Assembly (NCBI GenBank): GCA_959018045.1
Contig: CAUEJN010000020.1
Coordinates: 1 to 17,523, forward strand
DNA from: an uncultured Butyricicoccus sp.
Lineage (GTDB): Bacteria; Bacillota; Clostridia; Oscillospirales; Butyricicoccaceae
DNA: 17,523 nucleotides
Direction: 5' to 3'
Each line of letters begins with the position of its first letter. Positions within the stretch are counted from its first letter, which is position 1. This document shows, piece after piece, positions 6,292 to 12,953 of this stretch. The translations under genes were made by a program, and so were the position numbers. The notes below the pieces were generated by a model that did not search any database, was not told where the DNA came from, and worked only from the letters and a program-made list of their open reading frames with translations.

Positions 6292-7071
6292 TTACTTGCC
6301 TTCGATCGCGTCGATTGCGTCGATAACTGCCGAGCGGAAGCCATGGTGTTCGAGTGCGCTCACGCCCTTGATCGTCGTACCACCCGGCGAGCAGACTGCA
6401 TCCTTCATTGCGCCCGGGTGGGTACCGGTCTCGACGTGCATCTTACCCGTTCCGCACAGTGCCTGACCTGCCAGACGATACGCGAGTGCGCGCGGCAGGC
6501 CGTGCTTGACGCCTGCATCGCCCAGTGCTTCCAAGAACATGCTGATGAACGCAGGCGAGCAGCCAGCGACCGTACCCGCAACACTCAGAAGATGGCTCTC
6601 GACCGGCTGGATGAGTGCCGACTTCGAAAAAAGCTGCTCAAACGCTGCAAACTCATCCGCAGTCAGGCTATGAGTCTGCTCGCAGACGATGATGCCCTCA
6701 CCGACCGAGAGCGGGGTATTGGGGATGGTGCACAGCACGTGCAGGTCGTCGCCCATGAGCTCATTGAACTTATCATACGTATATCCCGCTGCGACCGAAA
6801 TAATGATCTTATCGGTCAGCAGATCGTGCAGAGCAGGTACGACCTTGGGAATCATATAGGGCTTGATGGCCACGACCACCAGATCGACCTGGGCAATCAT
6901 TTCCTCTGCCGAATGGCAGGGCACCATGCCGCTCGGCTGGGTGTTGCGGCACAGCTTTTCCCAATCCTTCGCGCAGGCGTAAATATTCTGCGGTGCGATA
7001 GATTCGGTCAGCAGCAGTCCCTTTGCCATCGCCTGTGCCATATTGCCAAAGCCTAAAAATCCGATCTTCAT
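6292..7071 (-). CDS. proC: Pyrroline-5-carboxylate reductase
   Basis: This 259-residue enzyme reduces 1-pyrroline-5-carboxylate to proline with NAD(P)H, the last step of proline synthesis. The N-terminal Rossmann motif is GFLGFGNMAQA (4-14). The C-terminal family signature covers residues 219-247: HPGAMKDAV, then CSPGGTTIKGV, then a GFR segment. The dimerisation region has AGCSPAFISMFLEALGDAG (169-187). Length is typical. Its ATG overlaps the truA stop by four bases (ATGA), with GGAAGG just upstream inside truA, so the two genes are co-transcribed and translationally coupled. Pairing of a tRNA-modification gene with proline synthesis appears incidental. Confidence 0.93.
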   Translation of the reverse strand: MKIGFLGFGNMAQAMAKGLLLTESIAPQNIYACAKDWEKLCRNTQPSGMVPCHSAEEMIAQVDLVVVAIKPYMIPKVVPALHDLLTDKIIISVAAGYTYDKFNELMGDDLHVLCTIPNTPLSVGEGIIVCEQTHSLTADEFAAFEQLFSKSALIQPVESHLLSVAGTVAGCSPAFISMFLEALGDAGVKHGLPRALAYRLAGQALCGTGKMHVETGTHPGAMKDAVCSPGGTTIKGVSALEHHGFRSAVIDAIDAIEGK

Positions 7072-7832
7072 ACGGTTTTACCTTCCTTTCCAGTTGCATC
7101 ATAGTATACTTCGTCTAAAATCAGGCCGTGCGGCGGCATGGTAATACCAGCGTTTACACGGTCTAAGCTGTCCAGAACGCCGGTCATTTCCTGCGCTTTA
7201 CGCTTGCCCTGTCCGACCTCGACCAGTGTACCTGCCAAGATGCGCACCATATTCTGTAAAAATCCGGTGCCCTCAAAGGTCAGGCGCACCTCGTCGCCCA
7301 GTCGTTCGACCTGTGCGGTGTGCAGTGTGCGCACGGTGGACTTTTTCATCTTTTTATTACCGCAGAACGCCCTAAAATCGTGCGTTCCGATGAGCAGATC
7401 AGCGGCGCGCTGCATTTCTGCGGTATCCAGTTTCTGTTCTATTCGGCACAGATATTTGCGCTCGAACACGTTGGGCGTGTCGCTGTTCCAGATGCGGTAT
7501 ACATACCGCTTGCCGGTCGCGTTCAGTCGGGCGTGGAATCGGTCGTCCACCGTCTCGCATGCAGTGACCGCGATGTCCTCGGGCAGATAGCGGTTCAAAT
7601 ACGCACGGATGTCGTCCGGGGTGCGGTCGGTGTTGATCTTGAAGTGCGCGACCTGCGCCCGAGCGTGGACACCCGCGTCGGTGCGTCCCGCGCCGTGAAT
7701 CTCGACCTTATGTCCGGTCATCTCACTCAGCACGGCCTCGATCTTGCCCTGGATGCTCTGTCCGTTGCCGATGCGCTGCCAGCCCTGATACCGACTGCCG
7801 TCATAGCTGACGGTAATCCGGAAATTTCGCAT
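7068..7832 (-). CDS. truA: tRNA pseudouridine(38-40) synthase
   Basis: This 254-residue enzyme isomerises uridines 38-40 in the anticodon arm of many tRNAs. The N-terminal YDGSRYQGWQR (10-20) and the catalytic motif GAGRTDAGVHA (47-57), with nucleophile Asp52, are diagnostic. GTHDFRAFC and the C-terminal GTGFLQNMVRILAGTLVEVG also match the family. Full length. AAAGGAGA lies about 15 bases upstream of the ATG, and an extended -10 promoter is about 45 bases upstream. Its stop codon overlaps the proC start. Confidence 0.95.
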   Translation of the reverse strand: MRNFRITVSYDGSRYQGWQRIGNGQSIQGKIEAVLSEMTGHKVEIHGAGRTDAGVHARAQVAHFKINTDRTPDDIRAYLNRYLPEDIAVTACETVDDRFHARLNATGKRYVYRIWNSDTPNVFERKYLCRIEQKLDTAEMQRAADLLIGTHDFRAFCGNKKMKKSTVRTLHTAQVERLGDEVRLTFEGTGFLQNMVRILAGTLVEVGQGKRKAQEMTGVLDSLDRVNAGITMPPHGLILDEVYYDATGKEGKTV

Positions 7833-7875
7833 ATTGGGGGTTTCTCTCCTTTCCCCTTGTTTGGTCTATTGTTTT

Positions 7876-7884
7876 ATTATAGCA
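7876..7884 (-). promoter_or_regulatory. Extended -10 promoter of truA-proC
   Basis: The minus strand reads TGCTATAAT, a perfect -10 box with the extended TGn element. No good -35 is present at 16-18 bases, which is common for extended -10 promoters. It lies 43 bases upstream of the truA ATG, in the 248-base divergent gap shared with the thioredoxin-like gene. Confidence 0.6.
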
Positions 7885-8035
7885 TACCGGCTGCCAAAAA
7901 CGCAGTCCCCGCTCGGATATTTCCCACTTTCTCATTTTACATAACTTTTTAATCTCTATTTCTTTACTTTCTTTACATTCTTACAGATTTTTCTGCCGTT
8001 ATGTGACTTAGTCTCTTCCCTTTGCAGGTCAGATA

Positions 8036-8044
8036 TGATATAGT
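8036..8044 (+). promoter_or_regulatory. Extended -10 promoter of the redox module
   Basis: TGATATAGT is a TGn-extended -10 element (TATAGT, five of six consensus bases). It is 36 bases before the lipoprotein ATG. AAAGGAGGA (8066-8074) is the ribosome binding site. No convincing -35 was found. Confidence 0.45.
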
Positions 8045-8080
8045 CGAAGTAATACTTTCCACGTAAAAGGAGGACTTTTC

Positions 8081-8755
8081 ATGAAGAAATCCCTCATCCT
8101 GCTGCTGGCGCTCCTGATGCTCTCTGGCTGCGGCAATTCGGCAGGCACGACACCGAACACAGACTCGTCTGCGCCGAGTTCCAGTCAGACCGATGACGCC
8201 CAATCGAACGACAGCGCAGCGTCGGAATCCTCGGACGACAGTGCCGAGACCTTCCAGCTGACCTTTACCGCAAAGGATCTGGACGGCAACGAGGTCGATC
8301 AATCGGTATTTGCAAATGCGAAGCTGACCATGATGAATATTTGGGCGACCTTCTGCGGCCCATGCATCAACGAGATGCCCGAACTGGGTGAACTGGCTGC
8401 CGAAGGCGGCACAGACTACCAGATCATCGGCGTATGCGCCGACCTCAACGGTACCGAAGACATGCTGAAAGATGCCAAGGAGATCGTCTCCCAGACCAAG
8501 GCAAACTATCTGCACCTCCAGCCCTCGGAAGATCTGTACCCGGTTCTGACCGCTTCGTCCTCGGTTCCCGTGACCTTCTTCTTTGACAGCGAAGGCAAGC
8601 TGGTCGGCAAGGGCATTCTCGGTGCACAGAAAAAGGATACCTGGTCACAAGTCATCTCCGAGCGTCTGGAAATGGTCAAGACCGCCGATTCCGACAAGGC
8701 TGACGCTGCCGATGAGACGACTCCTGCGGAGGACAGCACTAATGACGCGGCGTAA
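8081..8755 (+). CDS. TlpA-like thiol-disulfide lipoprotein
   Basis: This 224-residue exported thioredoxin-fold protein has a lipoprotein signal peptide: charged MKK, a leucine-rich core, then lipobox LSGC with Cys17 as the lipidation site. Residues 18-56 form a Ser/Asp/Thr-rich linker. The redox domain follows, with the WATFCGPC active site (Cys92 and Cys95) and the cis-Pro motif SVPVTFFF (Pro163). The last 24 residues are a low-complexity acidic Asp/Ala/Thr tail that is not part of the fold. It should sit on the outer face of the cytoplasmic membrane and exchange disulfides with partners there. It is first in a three-gene operon and overlaps the next small gene by 14 bases. Its exact substrate cannot be told from the sequence. 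Confidence 0.88.
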   Translation: MKKSLILLLALLMLSGCGNSAGTTPNTDSSAPSSSQTDDAQSNDSAASESSDDSAETFQLTFTAKDLDGNEVDQSVFANAKLTMMNIWATFCGPCINEMPELGELAAEGGTDYQIIGVCADLNGTEDMLKDAKEIVSQTKANYLHLQPSEDLYPVLTASSSVPVTFFFDSEGKLVGKGILGAQKKDTWSQVISERLEMVKTADSDKADAADETTPAEDSTNDAA

Positions 8756-8885
8756 GGCATGGATTGCACCCGCACTGCTGATCGTGGGCATCGGCATGAT
8801 GATTTACGGCGTGATGGACGGCGAGGCGGAAATCGTGCTGCGCAAGGCGGCGACCATCTGTCTGGAATGTATCGGGGTGGGCTGA
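8742..8885 (+). CDS. CD1871A-family small CXXC membrane protein
   Basis: This 47-residue protein is easily missed because the frame extends upstream inside the previous gene. The start at 8742 is supported by GGAGG (8728-8732) nine bases upstream. Residues 8-25 form one hydrophobic segment (IAPALLIVGIGMMIYGVM). The C-terminal end, KAATICLECIGVG, carries a CLEC (CxxC) motif. That ending matches what I remember as the CD1871A family of small CXXC proteins, first named from C. difficile and usually found beside a thioredoxin-like protein and a membrane iron-sulfur protein, exactly as here. It overlaps the lipoprotein gene by 14 bases and ends one base before the next start. Its function is unknown; the CxxC pair could relay electrons or bind metal. 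Confidence 0.8.
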   Translation: MTRRKAWIAPALLIVGIGMMIYGVMDGEAEIVLRKAATICLECIGVG

Positions 8886-8886
8886 C

Positions 8887-9762
8887 ATGAAACATCTTCG
8901 TTTGATCGTTCAGGCCTGCTTTGCCGCACTGACCAACGGCTATGTGCGCGGTTTTGTGGAGGGCAAGATTTACTCGGGACCGCTCAAGCAGCTGTGCGTT
9001 CCCGGACTCAACTGCTATTCCTGTCCGGGTGCGCTCGGTGCCTGTCCCATCGGTGCCTTACAGGCCGTTTTGGGCAGCCGCGGACGACAGTTTTCCTTCT
9101 ACGCAATCGGTTTTCTGGTTGCGGTCGGTGCGCTGTGCGGCCGCTTTGTATGCGGCTGGCTGTGTCCGTTCGGCCTATTTCAGGAGCTTGTACACAAAAT
9201 TCCCTTTCCGAAAAAGCTCAAAAAACTGCCCGGGGACAAGTTCCTGCGCGCGCTCAAGTATATCGTTCTGGTACTGTTCGTCGTGATTCTGCCGCTGACC
9301 GTGGTGAACATCGTCGGCATTGGCGACCCGTGGTTCTGCAAGTATATCTGTCCGTCCGGTATGCTGTTCGGCGGCATCCCGCTGACCATTCTGGACGAGG
9401 GCATCCGCTCGGCAGCTGGCATGCTGTTTGCATGGAAATTCTTCATTCTGGCCGTCGTGATTCTTTTGAGCATTGTGGTCTACCGGCCGTTCTGTCGCTA
9501 TCTCTGCCCGCTCGGTGCGATTTACGGTCTGTTTAACCCGGTCGCGCTGCTGCGGTACGAGGTCGATTCGGACAAGTGTATCAACTGCGGCAAGTGCAAA
9601 AAGAGCTGTCCAATGGACATTGACCTGCATAGGGAACCCGGCAGCAAGCTGTGTGTGCGCTGCGGCAAGTGCAAGAAAAACTGCCCGACCGGTGCAATCT
9701 ATAATCCCGTTCTGGCCGCGATGCACAAGCACGCGGGACATACGAAAAATCAATCTGTTTGA
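8887..9762 (+). CDS. NapH-like membrane 4Fe-4S protein
   Basis: This 291-residue integral membrane protein has about four to five hydrophobic segments (near 70-90, 123-145, 150-168 and 180-200). Three membrane-edge motifs of the NapH/polyferredoxin type are CGWLCPFG (89-96), CKYICPSG (151-158) and CRYLCPLG (203-210). Two ferredoxin-type 4Fe-4S motifs lie in the C-terminal part: Cys231/234/237/241 and Cys256/259/262/266. An extra CYSCPGALGACPIGA segment (43-57) adds Cys43, 46 and 53. It probably carries electrons across or along the membrane and may re-reduce the neighbouring CxxC proteins. The start is one base after the small gene's stop; its ribosome binding site is a weak GGGGTGG, so translation is likely coupled. 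Electron donor and final target are not visible. Confidence 0.85.
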   Translation: MKHLRLIVQACFAALTNGYVRGFVEGKIYSGPLKQLCVPGLNCYSCPGALGACPIGALQAVLGSRGRQFSFYAIGFLVAVGALCGRFVCGWLCPFGLFQELVHKIPFPKKLKKLPGDKFLRALKYIVLVLFVVILPLTVVNIVGIGDPWFCKYICPSGMLFGGIPLTILDEGIRSAAGMLFAWKFFILAVVILLSIVVYRPFCRYLCPLGAIYGLFNPVALLRYEVDSDKCINCGKCKKSCPMDIDLHREPGSKLCVRCGKCKKNCPTGAIYNPVLAAMHKHAGHTKNQSV

Positions 9763-9769
9763 TTGCAAA

Positions 9770-9801
9770 AAAAGACCGCTCCAAGTCAGGAGCGGTCTTT
9801 T
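9770..9801. terminator. Bidirectional intrinsic terminator
   Basis: AAAAGACCGCTCC (9770-9782) and GGAGCGGTCTTTT (9789-9801) make a perfect 13-bp stem with a six-base loop. It is flanked by A on the left and T on the right, so it can end transcription on both strands. It lies between the convergent NapH-like gene and the DUF4179 gene, one base from the latter's stop. The stem sequence is close to the terminator at 6091 (AAAGACCG core in both). Confidence 0.88.
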
Positions 9802-9802
9802 G

Positions 9803-10843
9803 TCATCTCAGCGGAATTTCCACGTTATTTACTTTTACCTTGGCGACCTTCGCCGGGTCGATCAGGATTTTATCCCAATTTTCATTCTTATAGTCATGGT
9901 AAATGGTGACCTTCCCTGTATCTTCATTGCAGGAACTACCATTACCGCCCCCAAGTGGATTTTCATAGAGCACATTGCCGTCCGCGTCATATACCGTCAG
10001 GGCACAGGCGAGGCAATTTCCATCCTTTGCGCGGTGCTCCTGATGATGACGGAACGCGCTGCCGCCCGAAATGCTCACTTTCACACCGAACGGCGAGACC
10101 GTAATCTCGTCCAGCGTCGCCGTACCGCCCAGATATTCGACCGGTTTGTCCACCGCATACGTGGTGTCCGCGGTCGGATAGTCCAGTTTAACGTCCTCAA
10201 ACTTCCAGACGTGGTCGGTCATCAGGATTTCGTCATAGCGGTCGGTTTCCGCATTCCACACTAAGTGGTTAATGGAATCGATCATAAGATTAACCGTTTG
10301 CCCGCACAGACCGATCTCTTTCATTTCCGATGCAATATCCATCTCCCATGCATAATGCAGGGTATTGCCATCAGGCACATCATGTGAAATCTGGTTGATT
10401 CCCCATCCACAGCAAGTTTTCGTCCCATCGCTCAAGGTCATATCACAATCTCCAAACTGATATAATCCATTTGGATCTACACCTTCAGGTACAGTCAACT
10501 CTACGCCAATATACAAGCTGCTCTCGCTTCCTACGCAGTCGGTCAGCGTGACCGTCCAGCCGTCCGCTGTCTGCGTGCGTCCAAGGTCGGTCTTGTATGC
10601 CTCGTAGACCGGCTGCGACTCATAGGTCCACAGATGCTGCAAGGTATCGTGCAGGACGGCCGCGCCCGCTGTCGCAGCCAGCACGACGCAGGCGGCCACG
10701 GCAAGCACGACGGCACGACGCTTTCTGCCGCACTTTTTCGCGGTCTGCGATACGCTCTGCTCGTGCAGGCGGTCAATTAGCTGCTGCTTGCTCTGCGCAC
10801 TCAGCTGCACCTTGTCCAGTTCATCCCGATATTGCCTGTTCAT
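9803..10843 (-). CDS. DUF4179-type membrane protein, probable anti-sigma factor
   Basis: This 346-residue single-pass membrane protein has an N-terminal cytoplasmic part (1-43, rich in charged residues and Gln, with a KKCGRKRR run before the membrane), one transmembrane helix at about 44-64 and a large extracytoplasmic domain. Domain layout and the sigma gene directly upstream match the DUF4179 anti-sigma family of Firmicutes; the family name is from memory. The ATG at 10843 is chosen because AGGAGG (10852-10857) is eight bases upstream; an in-frame GTG at 10852 abuts that site and is too close. It overlaps the sigma gene by 23 bases. It would hold the sigma factor at the membrane until an envelope signal, though its partner here looks shortened. 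Confidence 0.72.
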   Translation of the reverse strand: MNRQYRDELDKVQLSAQSKQQLIDRLHEQSVSQTAKKCGRKRRAVVLAVAACVVLAATAGAAVLHDTLQHLWTYESQPVYEAYKTDLGRTQTADGWTVTLTDCVGSESSLYIGVELTVPEGVDPNGLYQFGDCDMTLSDGTKTCCGWGINQISHDVPDGNTLHYAWEMDIASEMKEIGLCGQTVNLMIDSINHLVWNAETDRYDEILMTDHVWKFEDVKLDYPTADTTYAVDKPVEYLGGTATLDEITVSPFGVKVSISGGSAFRHHQEHRAKDGNCLACALTVYDADGNVLYENPLGGGNGSSCNEDTGKVTIYHDYKNENWDKILIDPAKVAKVKVNNVEIPLR

Positions 10844-11135
10844 TCGGCTCACCTCCTAATTGTTTGCGCAGCTTGCGTTTTGCTCGAGTCAGATGGGTGG
10901 AAACCAGATTGGGCGGCAATCCCAACAGCTTTGCAATCTCCCCGACCGCATAGCCCTCATAATAGTGCAGATAAATCACCTTTCGATATTTGAGCGGCAG
11001 ACTCTGCACGGCGCGCAGCACGGTCTGGCATACGTCCTGCGCATCGTGCACGTTGCCAAACCAGGTATAGCCGATGCGCATAATCCGGTCGGCATAGGTA
11101 TGCACCAGAAATTCAATCCTGTCAGCAGACTGCAT
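10821..11135 (-). CDS. ECF-type sigma factor with internal deletion
   Basis: This protein is only 104 residues, against about 160-190 for ECF sigma factors. Residues 7-39 are the start of domain sigma2 (FLVHTYADRIMRIGYTWFG, then DAQDVCQTV, the core-RNA-polymerase-binding part). At residue 40 it jumps directly to LRAVQSLPLKYRKVIYLHYYE and the GEIAKLLGLPPN-THLTRAKRKLR helix-turn-helix of domain sigma4 (40-92). Sigma2.3-2.4, which melts and reads the -10 element, and the linker are missing, in frame. The ATG at 11135 follows AAAGGGGGTG; a GTG at 11153 is less likely. The gene is followed by its probable anti-sigma factor with a 23-base overlap. It may be a decayed remnant or a dominant-negative or DNA-binding-only regulator. 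A TTGACG at 11182-11187 lies upstream without a clear -10. Confidence 0.72.
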   Translation of the reverse strand: MQSADRIEFLVHTYADRIMRIGYTWFGNVHDAQDVCQTVLRAVQSLPLKYRKVIYLHYYEGYAVGEIAKLLGLPPNLVSTHLTRAKRKLRKQLGGEPNEQAISG

Positions 11136-11195
11136 CTGCTCACCCCCTTTCACCTATCAAACGAAATCGCCCTGCGCATTCCGTCAAGTGTGCAC

Positions 11196-11228
11196 AAAAA
11201 AAAGGACGCAGCTTTTTGCGCTGCGTCC
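11196..11228 (-). terminator. pncB intrinsic terminator
   Basis: On the minus strand, GGACGCAGC and GCTGCGTCC (11204-11212 with 11220-11228) form a nine-bp stem with a seven-base loop, followed by eight T (11196-11203). It starts 11 bases after the pncB stop and separates pncB from the sigma gene downstream. Confidence 0.9.
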
Positions 11229-11239
11229 CAATCTCATAT

Positions 11240-12682
11240 TTACTGTACGGCTTCCAGCAGAGCGTTCTTGACGCGCCAGAGCTTGGTCGAGTAATCGACG
11301 TAATAGGTCTGGGGATTCTCGAAGCGGCGAATCTGCTCCCAGAGCGTCTCGATCTGGTCGTGGCAATACTGGCGAACCTCTTCAACCGGCGGGCACTCAT
11401 AAACGCACTCACCCTTGTCAAAGAGCTGCACCTGCAAGGGCTTGACCACATAATCGGTGACGATCTTCTTCTTCCAGGTGTGGATGGGATGGAACAGCAT
11501 GTACGGCTGCTCCTCGTTGATGACCTCATCGCGCAGCGTGAGCACATCGCCCAGCGCCTTGCCGGTCAGCTTATCAAAGAAGCGGTAAGCCTGCTTAAAG
11601 TGCGGGGTGGTGATCTTCTCGACATTCTCGGACACCTTGATCTTGGGGATAATCTCGCCCTTTTCGTCCTCAACGGCAACCAGCTTATAAACACCGCCGA
11701 AGACCGGCTCGGACTTGGAGGTAATCAAGCGCTCACCGATGCCGAAGGAGTCGATCTGTGCGCCCTGGCTGAGCAGGTCGCGTACCAGATACTCGTCGAG
11801 CGAGTTGGAGGCCATGATCTGCATATCCGAGTAGCCCGCTTCGTCCAGCATCTCTCGTGCCTTGATGGACAGGTAAGCGATATCACCCGAGTCCAGACGG
11901 ATGCCCTTGGGACGAATGCCCATAGGAGCCAGTACCTCGTTTGCCACGCGGATGGCATTGGGCACGCCCGACTTGAGTACATTATAGGTATCGACCAGGA
12001 AGACACAGTTGTCCGGGTAGATCTCGGCGTAAGCCTTGAACGCCTCGTACTCGGAATCAAACATCTGCACCCACGAGTGTGCCATGGTGCCGCCTGCCGG
12101 AATGCGGAAATCGCGGTCAGCAATGACGCAGGCCGTGCCCTGGCAGCCGCCGATGTAGGCTGCGCGTGCGCCGTAGACCGCGCCGTCGTAGCCCTGTGCA
12201 CGGCGCGAACCGAACTCAAGCACGGTACGACCCTGCGCTGCACGGGTGATGCGGCTGGCCTTGGTGGCGATGAGCGTCTGGTGGTTGATGGTCAGCAGAA
12301 TCATGGTCTCGACAAACTGTGCCTGTACCATGGGGCCTGCAACGGTTACAATGGGCTCACCCGGGAAAATCGGGGTGCCTTCGGGAATGGCCCATACGTC
12401 GCACTCGAACTTGAAGTCCTTGAGATAGTCGAGAAACGCCTCAGAGAAGCATCCGCGGCCGCGGAGGTACTCAATATCCTCCTCGGTAAAGTGCAGATTC
12501 TTGAAATAATCCACCATCTGCTCGACACCGGCCATGACGGCATAGCCGCCGCCGTCCGGTACCCGGCGGAAGAACATATCAAAGTATGCACGCCGATCTC
12601 CCATGCCCCTTTCGAAGTATCCGTTGGCCATGGTAAACTCATAAAAATCGGTCAGCATCGTCAAGTTCTTATTACTCATCAT
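11240..12682 (-). CDS. pncB: Nicotinate phosphoribosyltransferase
   Basis: This 480-residue enzyme makes nicotinate mononucleotide from nicotinate, PRPP and ATP, the entry step for niacin salvage into NAD. Family features are LTDFYEFTMANGYF (10-23), LEFGSRRAQG (155-164), the TMAHSWVQMF segment with His202 at the phosphorylated-His position, VDTYNVLKSGV and RLDSGDIAYLS. Length fits the long bacterial form. Two adjacent ATG codons are possible starts; AAGGGG (12692-12697) is nine bases before the first, which is preferred. The gene stands alone between a terminator and a divergent promoter region shared with argG. An inverted repeat covers its predicted promoter, so repression by a niacin- or NAD-responsive regulator is plausible but not shown. 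Confidence 0.93.
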   Translation of the reverse strand: MMSNKNLTMLTDFYEFTMANGYFERGMGDRRAYFDMFFRRVPDGGGYAVMAGVEQMVDYFKNLHFTEEDIEYLRGRGCFSEAFLDYLKDFKFECDVWAIPEGTPIFPGEPIVTVAGPMVQAQFVETMILLTINHQTLIATKASRITRAAQGRTVLEFGSRRAQGYDGAVYGARAAYIGGCQGTACVIADRDFRIPAGGTMAHSWVQMFDSEYEAFKAYAEIYPDNCVFLVDTYNVLKSGVPNAIRVANEVLAPMGIRPKGIRLDSGDIAYLSIKAREMLDEAGYSDMQIMASNSLDEYLVRDLLSQGAQIDSFGIGERLITSKSEPVFGGVYKLVAVEDEKGEIIPKIKVSENVEKITTPHFKQAYRFFDKLTGKALGDVLTLRDEVINEEQPYMLFHPIHTWKKKIVTDYVVKPLQVQLFDKGECVYECPPVEEVRQYCHDQIETLWEQIRRFENPQTYYVDYSTKLWRVKNALLEAVQ

Positions 12683-12707
12683 AGCGTTTTACCCCTTGTT
12701 TATAAAG

Positions 12708-12730
12708 AGACGTCCACACTCGGGACGTCT
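12708..12730 (-). promoter_or_regulatory. Hairpin in the pncB leader
   Basis: AGACGTCC (12708-12715) and GGACGTCT (12723-12730) form an eight-bp stem with a seven-base loop, located within about 15 bases of the predicted pncB transcription start and 26 bases before the ATG. No T run follows, so it is not a terminator. It could stabilise the 5' end or be a protein site. Confidence 0.4.
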
Positions 12731-12747
12731 GACGGAATCGAATATAC

Positions 12748-12780
12748 TGCTATTTTAGCCCTATCCCGTCAAAATAGCAA
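12748..12780 (-). promoter_or_regulatory. pncB promoter overlapped by an inverted repeat (operator candidate)
   Basis: Minus-strand -35 TTGCTA (12775-12780) and -10 TAAAAT (12752-12757) are 17 bases apart. The perfect nine-base inverted repeat TGCTATTTT (12748-12756) and AAAATAGCA (12771-12779), separated by 14 bases, covers almost all of both boxes. A repressor dimer bound there would block RNA polymerase. A NiaR-type niacin repressor is one candidate; I cannot match its consensus reliably from memory. Confidence 0.5.
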
Positions 12781-12839
12781 GGGATTTGTTGCTTTTTCAC
12801 GGAAATTTCGTGTCTCATTTTTCTCTGATTCATGCATGA

Positions 12840-12857
12840 CTTGTATATTTATTCATA
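12840..12857 (+). promoter_or_regulatory. ARG-box-like ArgR site upstream of argG
   Basis: TGTAT (12842-12846), four A/T bases, then ATTCA (12851-12855) matches nine of the ten core positions of the ArgR consensus TGAAT-W4-ATTCA. It is about 26 bases upstream of the argG -35 box and about 60 bases upstream of the pncB -35. No second full box was found at the usual spacing. Confidence 0.4.
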
Positions 12858-12882
12858 TACCAAAATATTTATAAAATTTTCC

Positions 12883-12911
12883 TTGCATTCTCAAAGTTAC
12901 AGGTGTATAAT
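12883..12911 (+). promoter_or_regulatory. argG promoter
   Basis: TTGCAT (12883-12888) and a perfect TATAAT (12906-12911) with a 17-base spacer. Transcription would start near 12918, giving a leader of about 36 bases to argG. The upstream stretch 12841-12880 is very A/T rich and may act as an UP element. Confidence 0.72.
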
Positions 12912-12953
12912 AAGCCCATCGAAAAAAACAAGTGATTCCGGAGGGGATTTCAA

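Noticed and set aside
6008..6466. A 152-codon + strand open frame through the hairpin region
   Set aside because: It is built of palindromic sequence, runs into the 3' end of proC on the other strand, and lacks a ribosome binding site.
11151..11153. GTG starts for the sigma gene (11153) and the DUF4179 gene (10852)
   Set aside because: Each sits on or before its own ribosome binding site; the downstream ATG codons have proper spacing.
11216..12874. A 552-codon open frame on the + strand across pncB
   Set aside because: It is antisense to pncB, has no recognisable motifs, and arises from GC-rich codon bias. The same holds for long antisense frames at 1701-3164, 12897-14261, 14274-15881 and 15755-16819.
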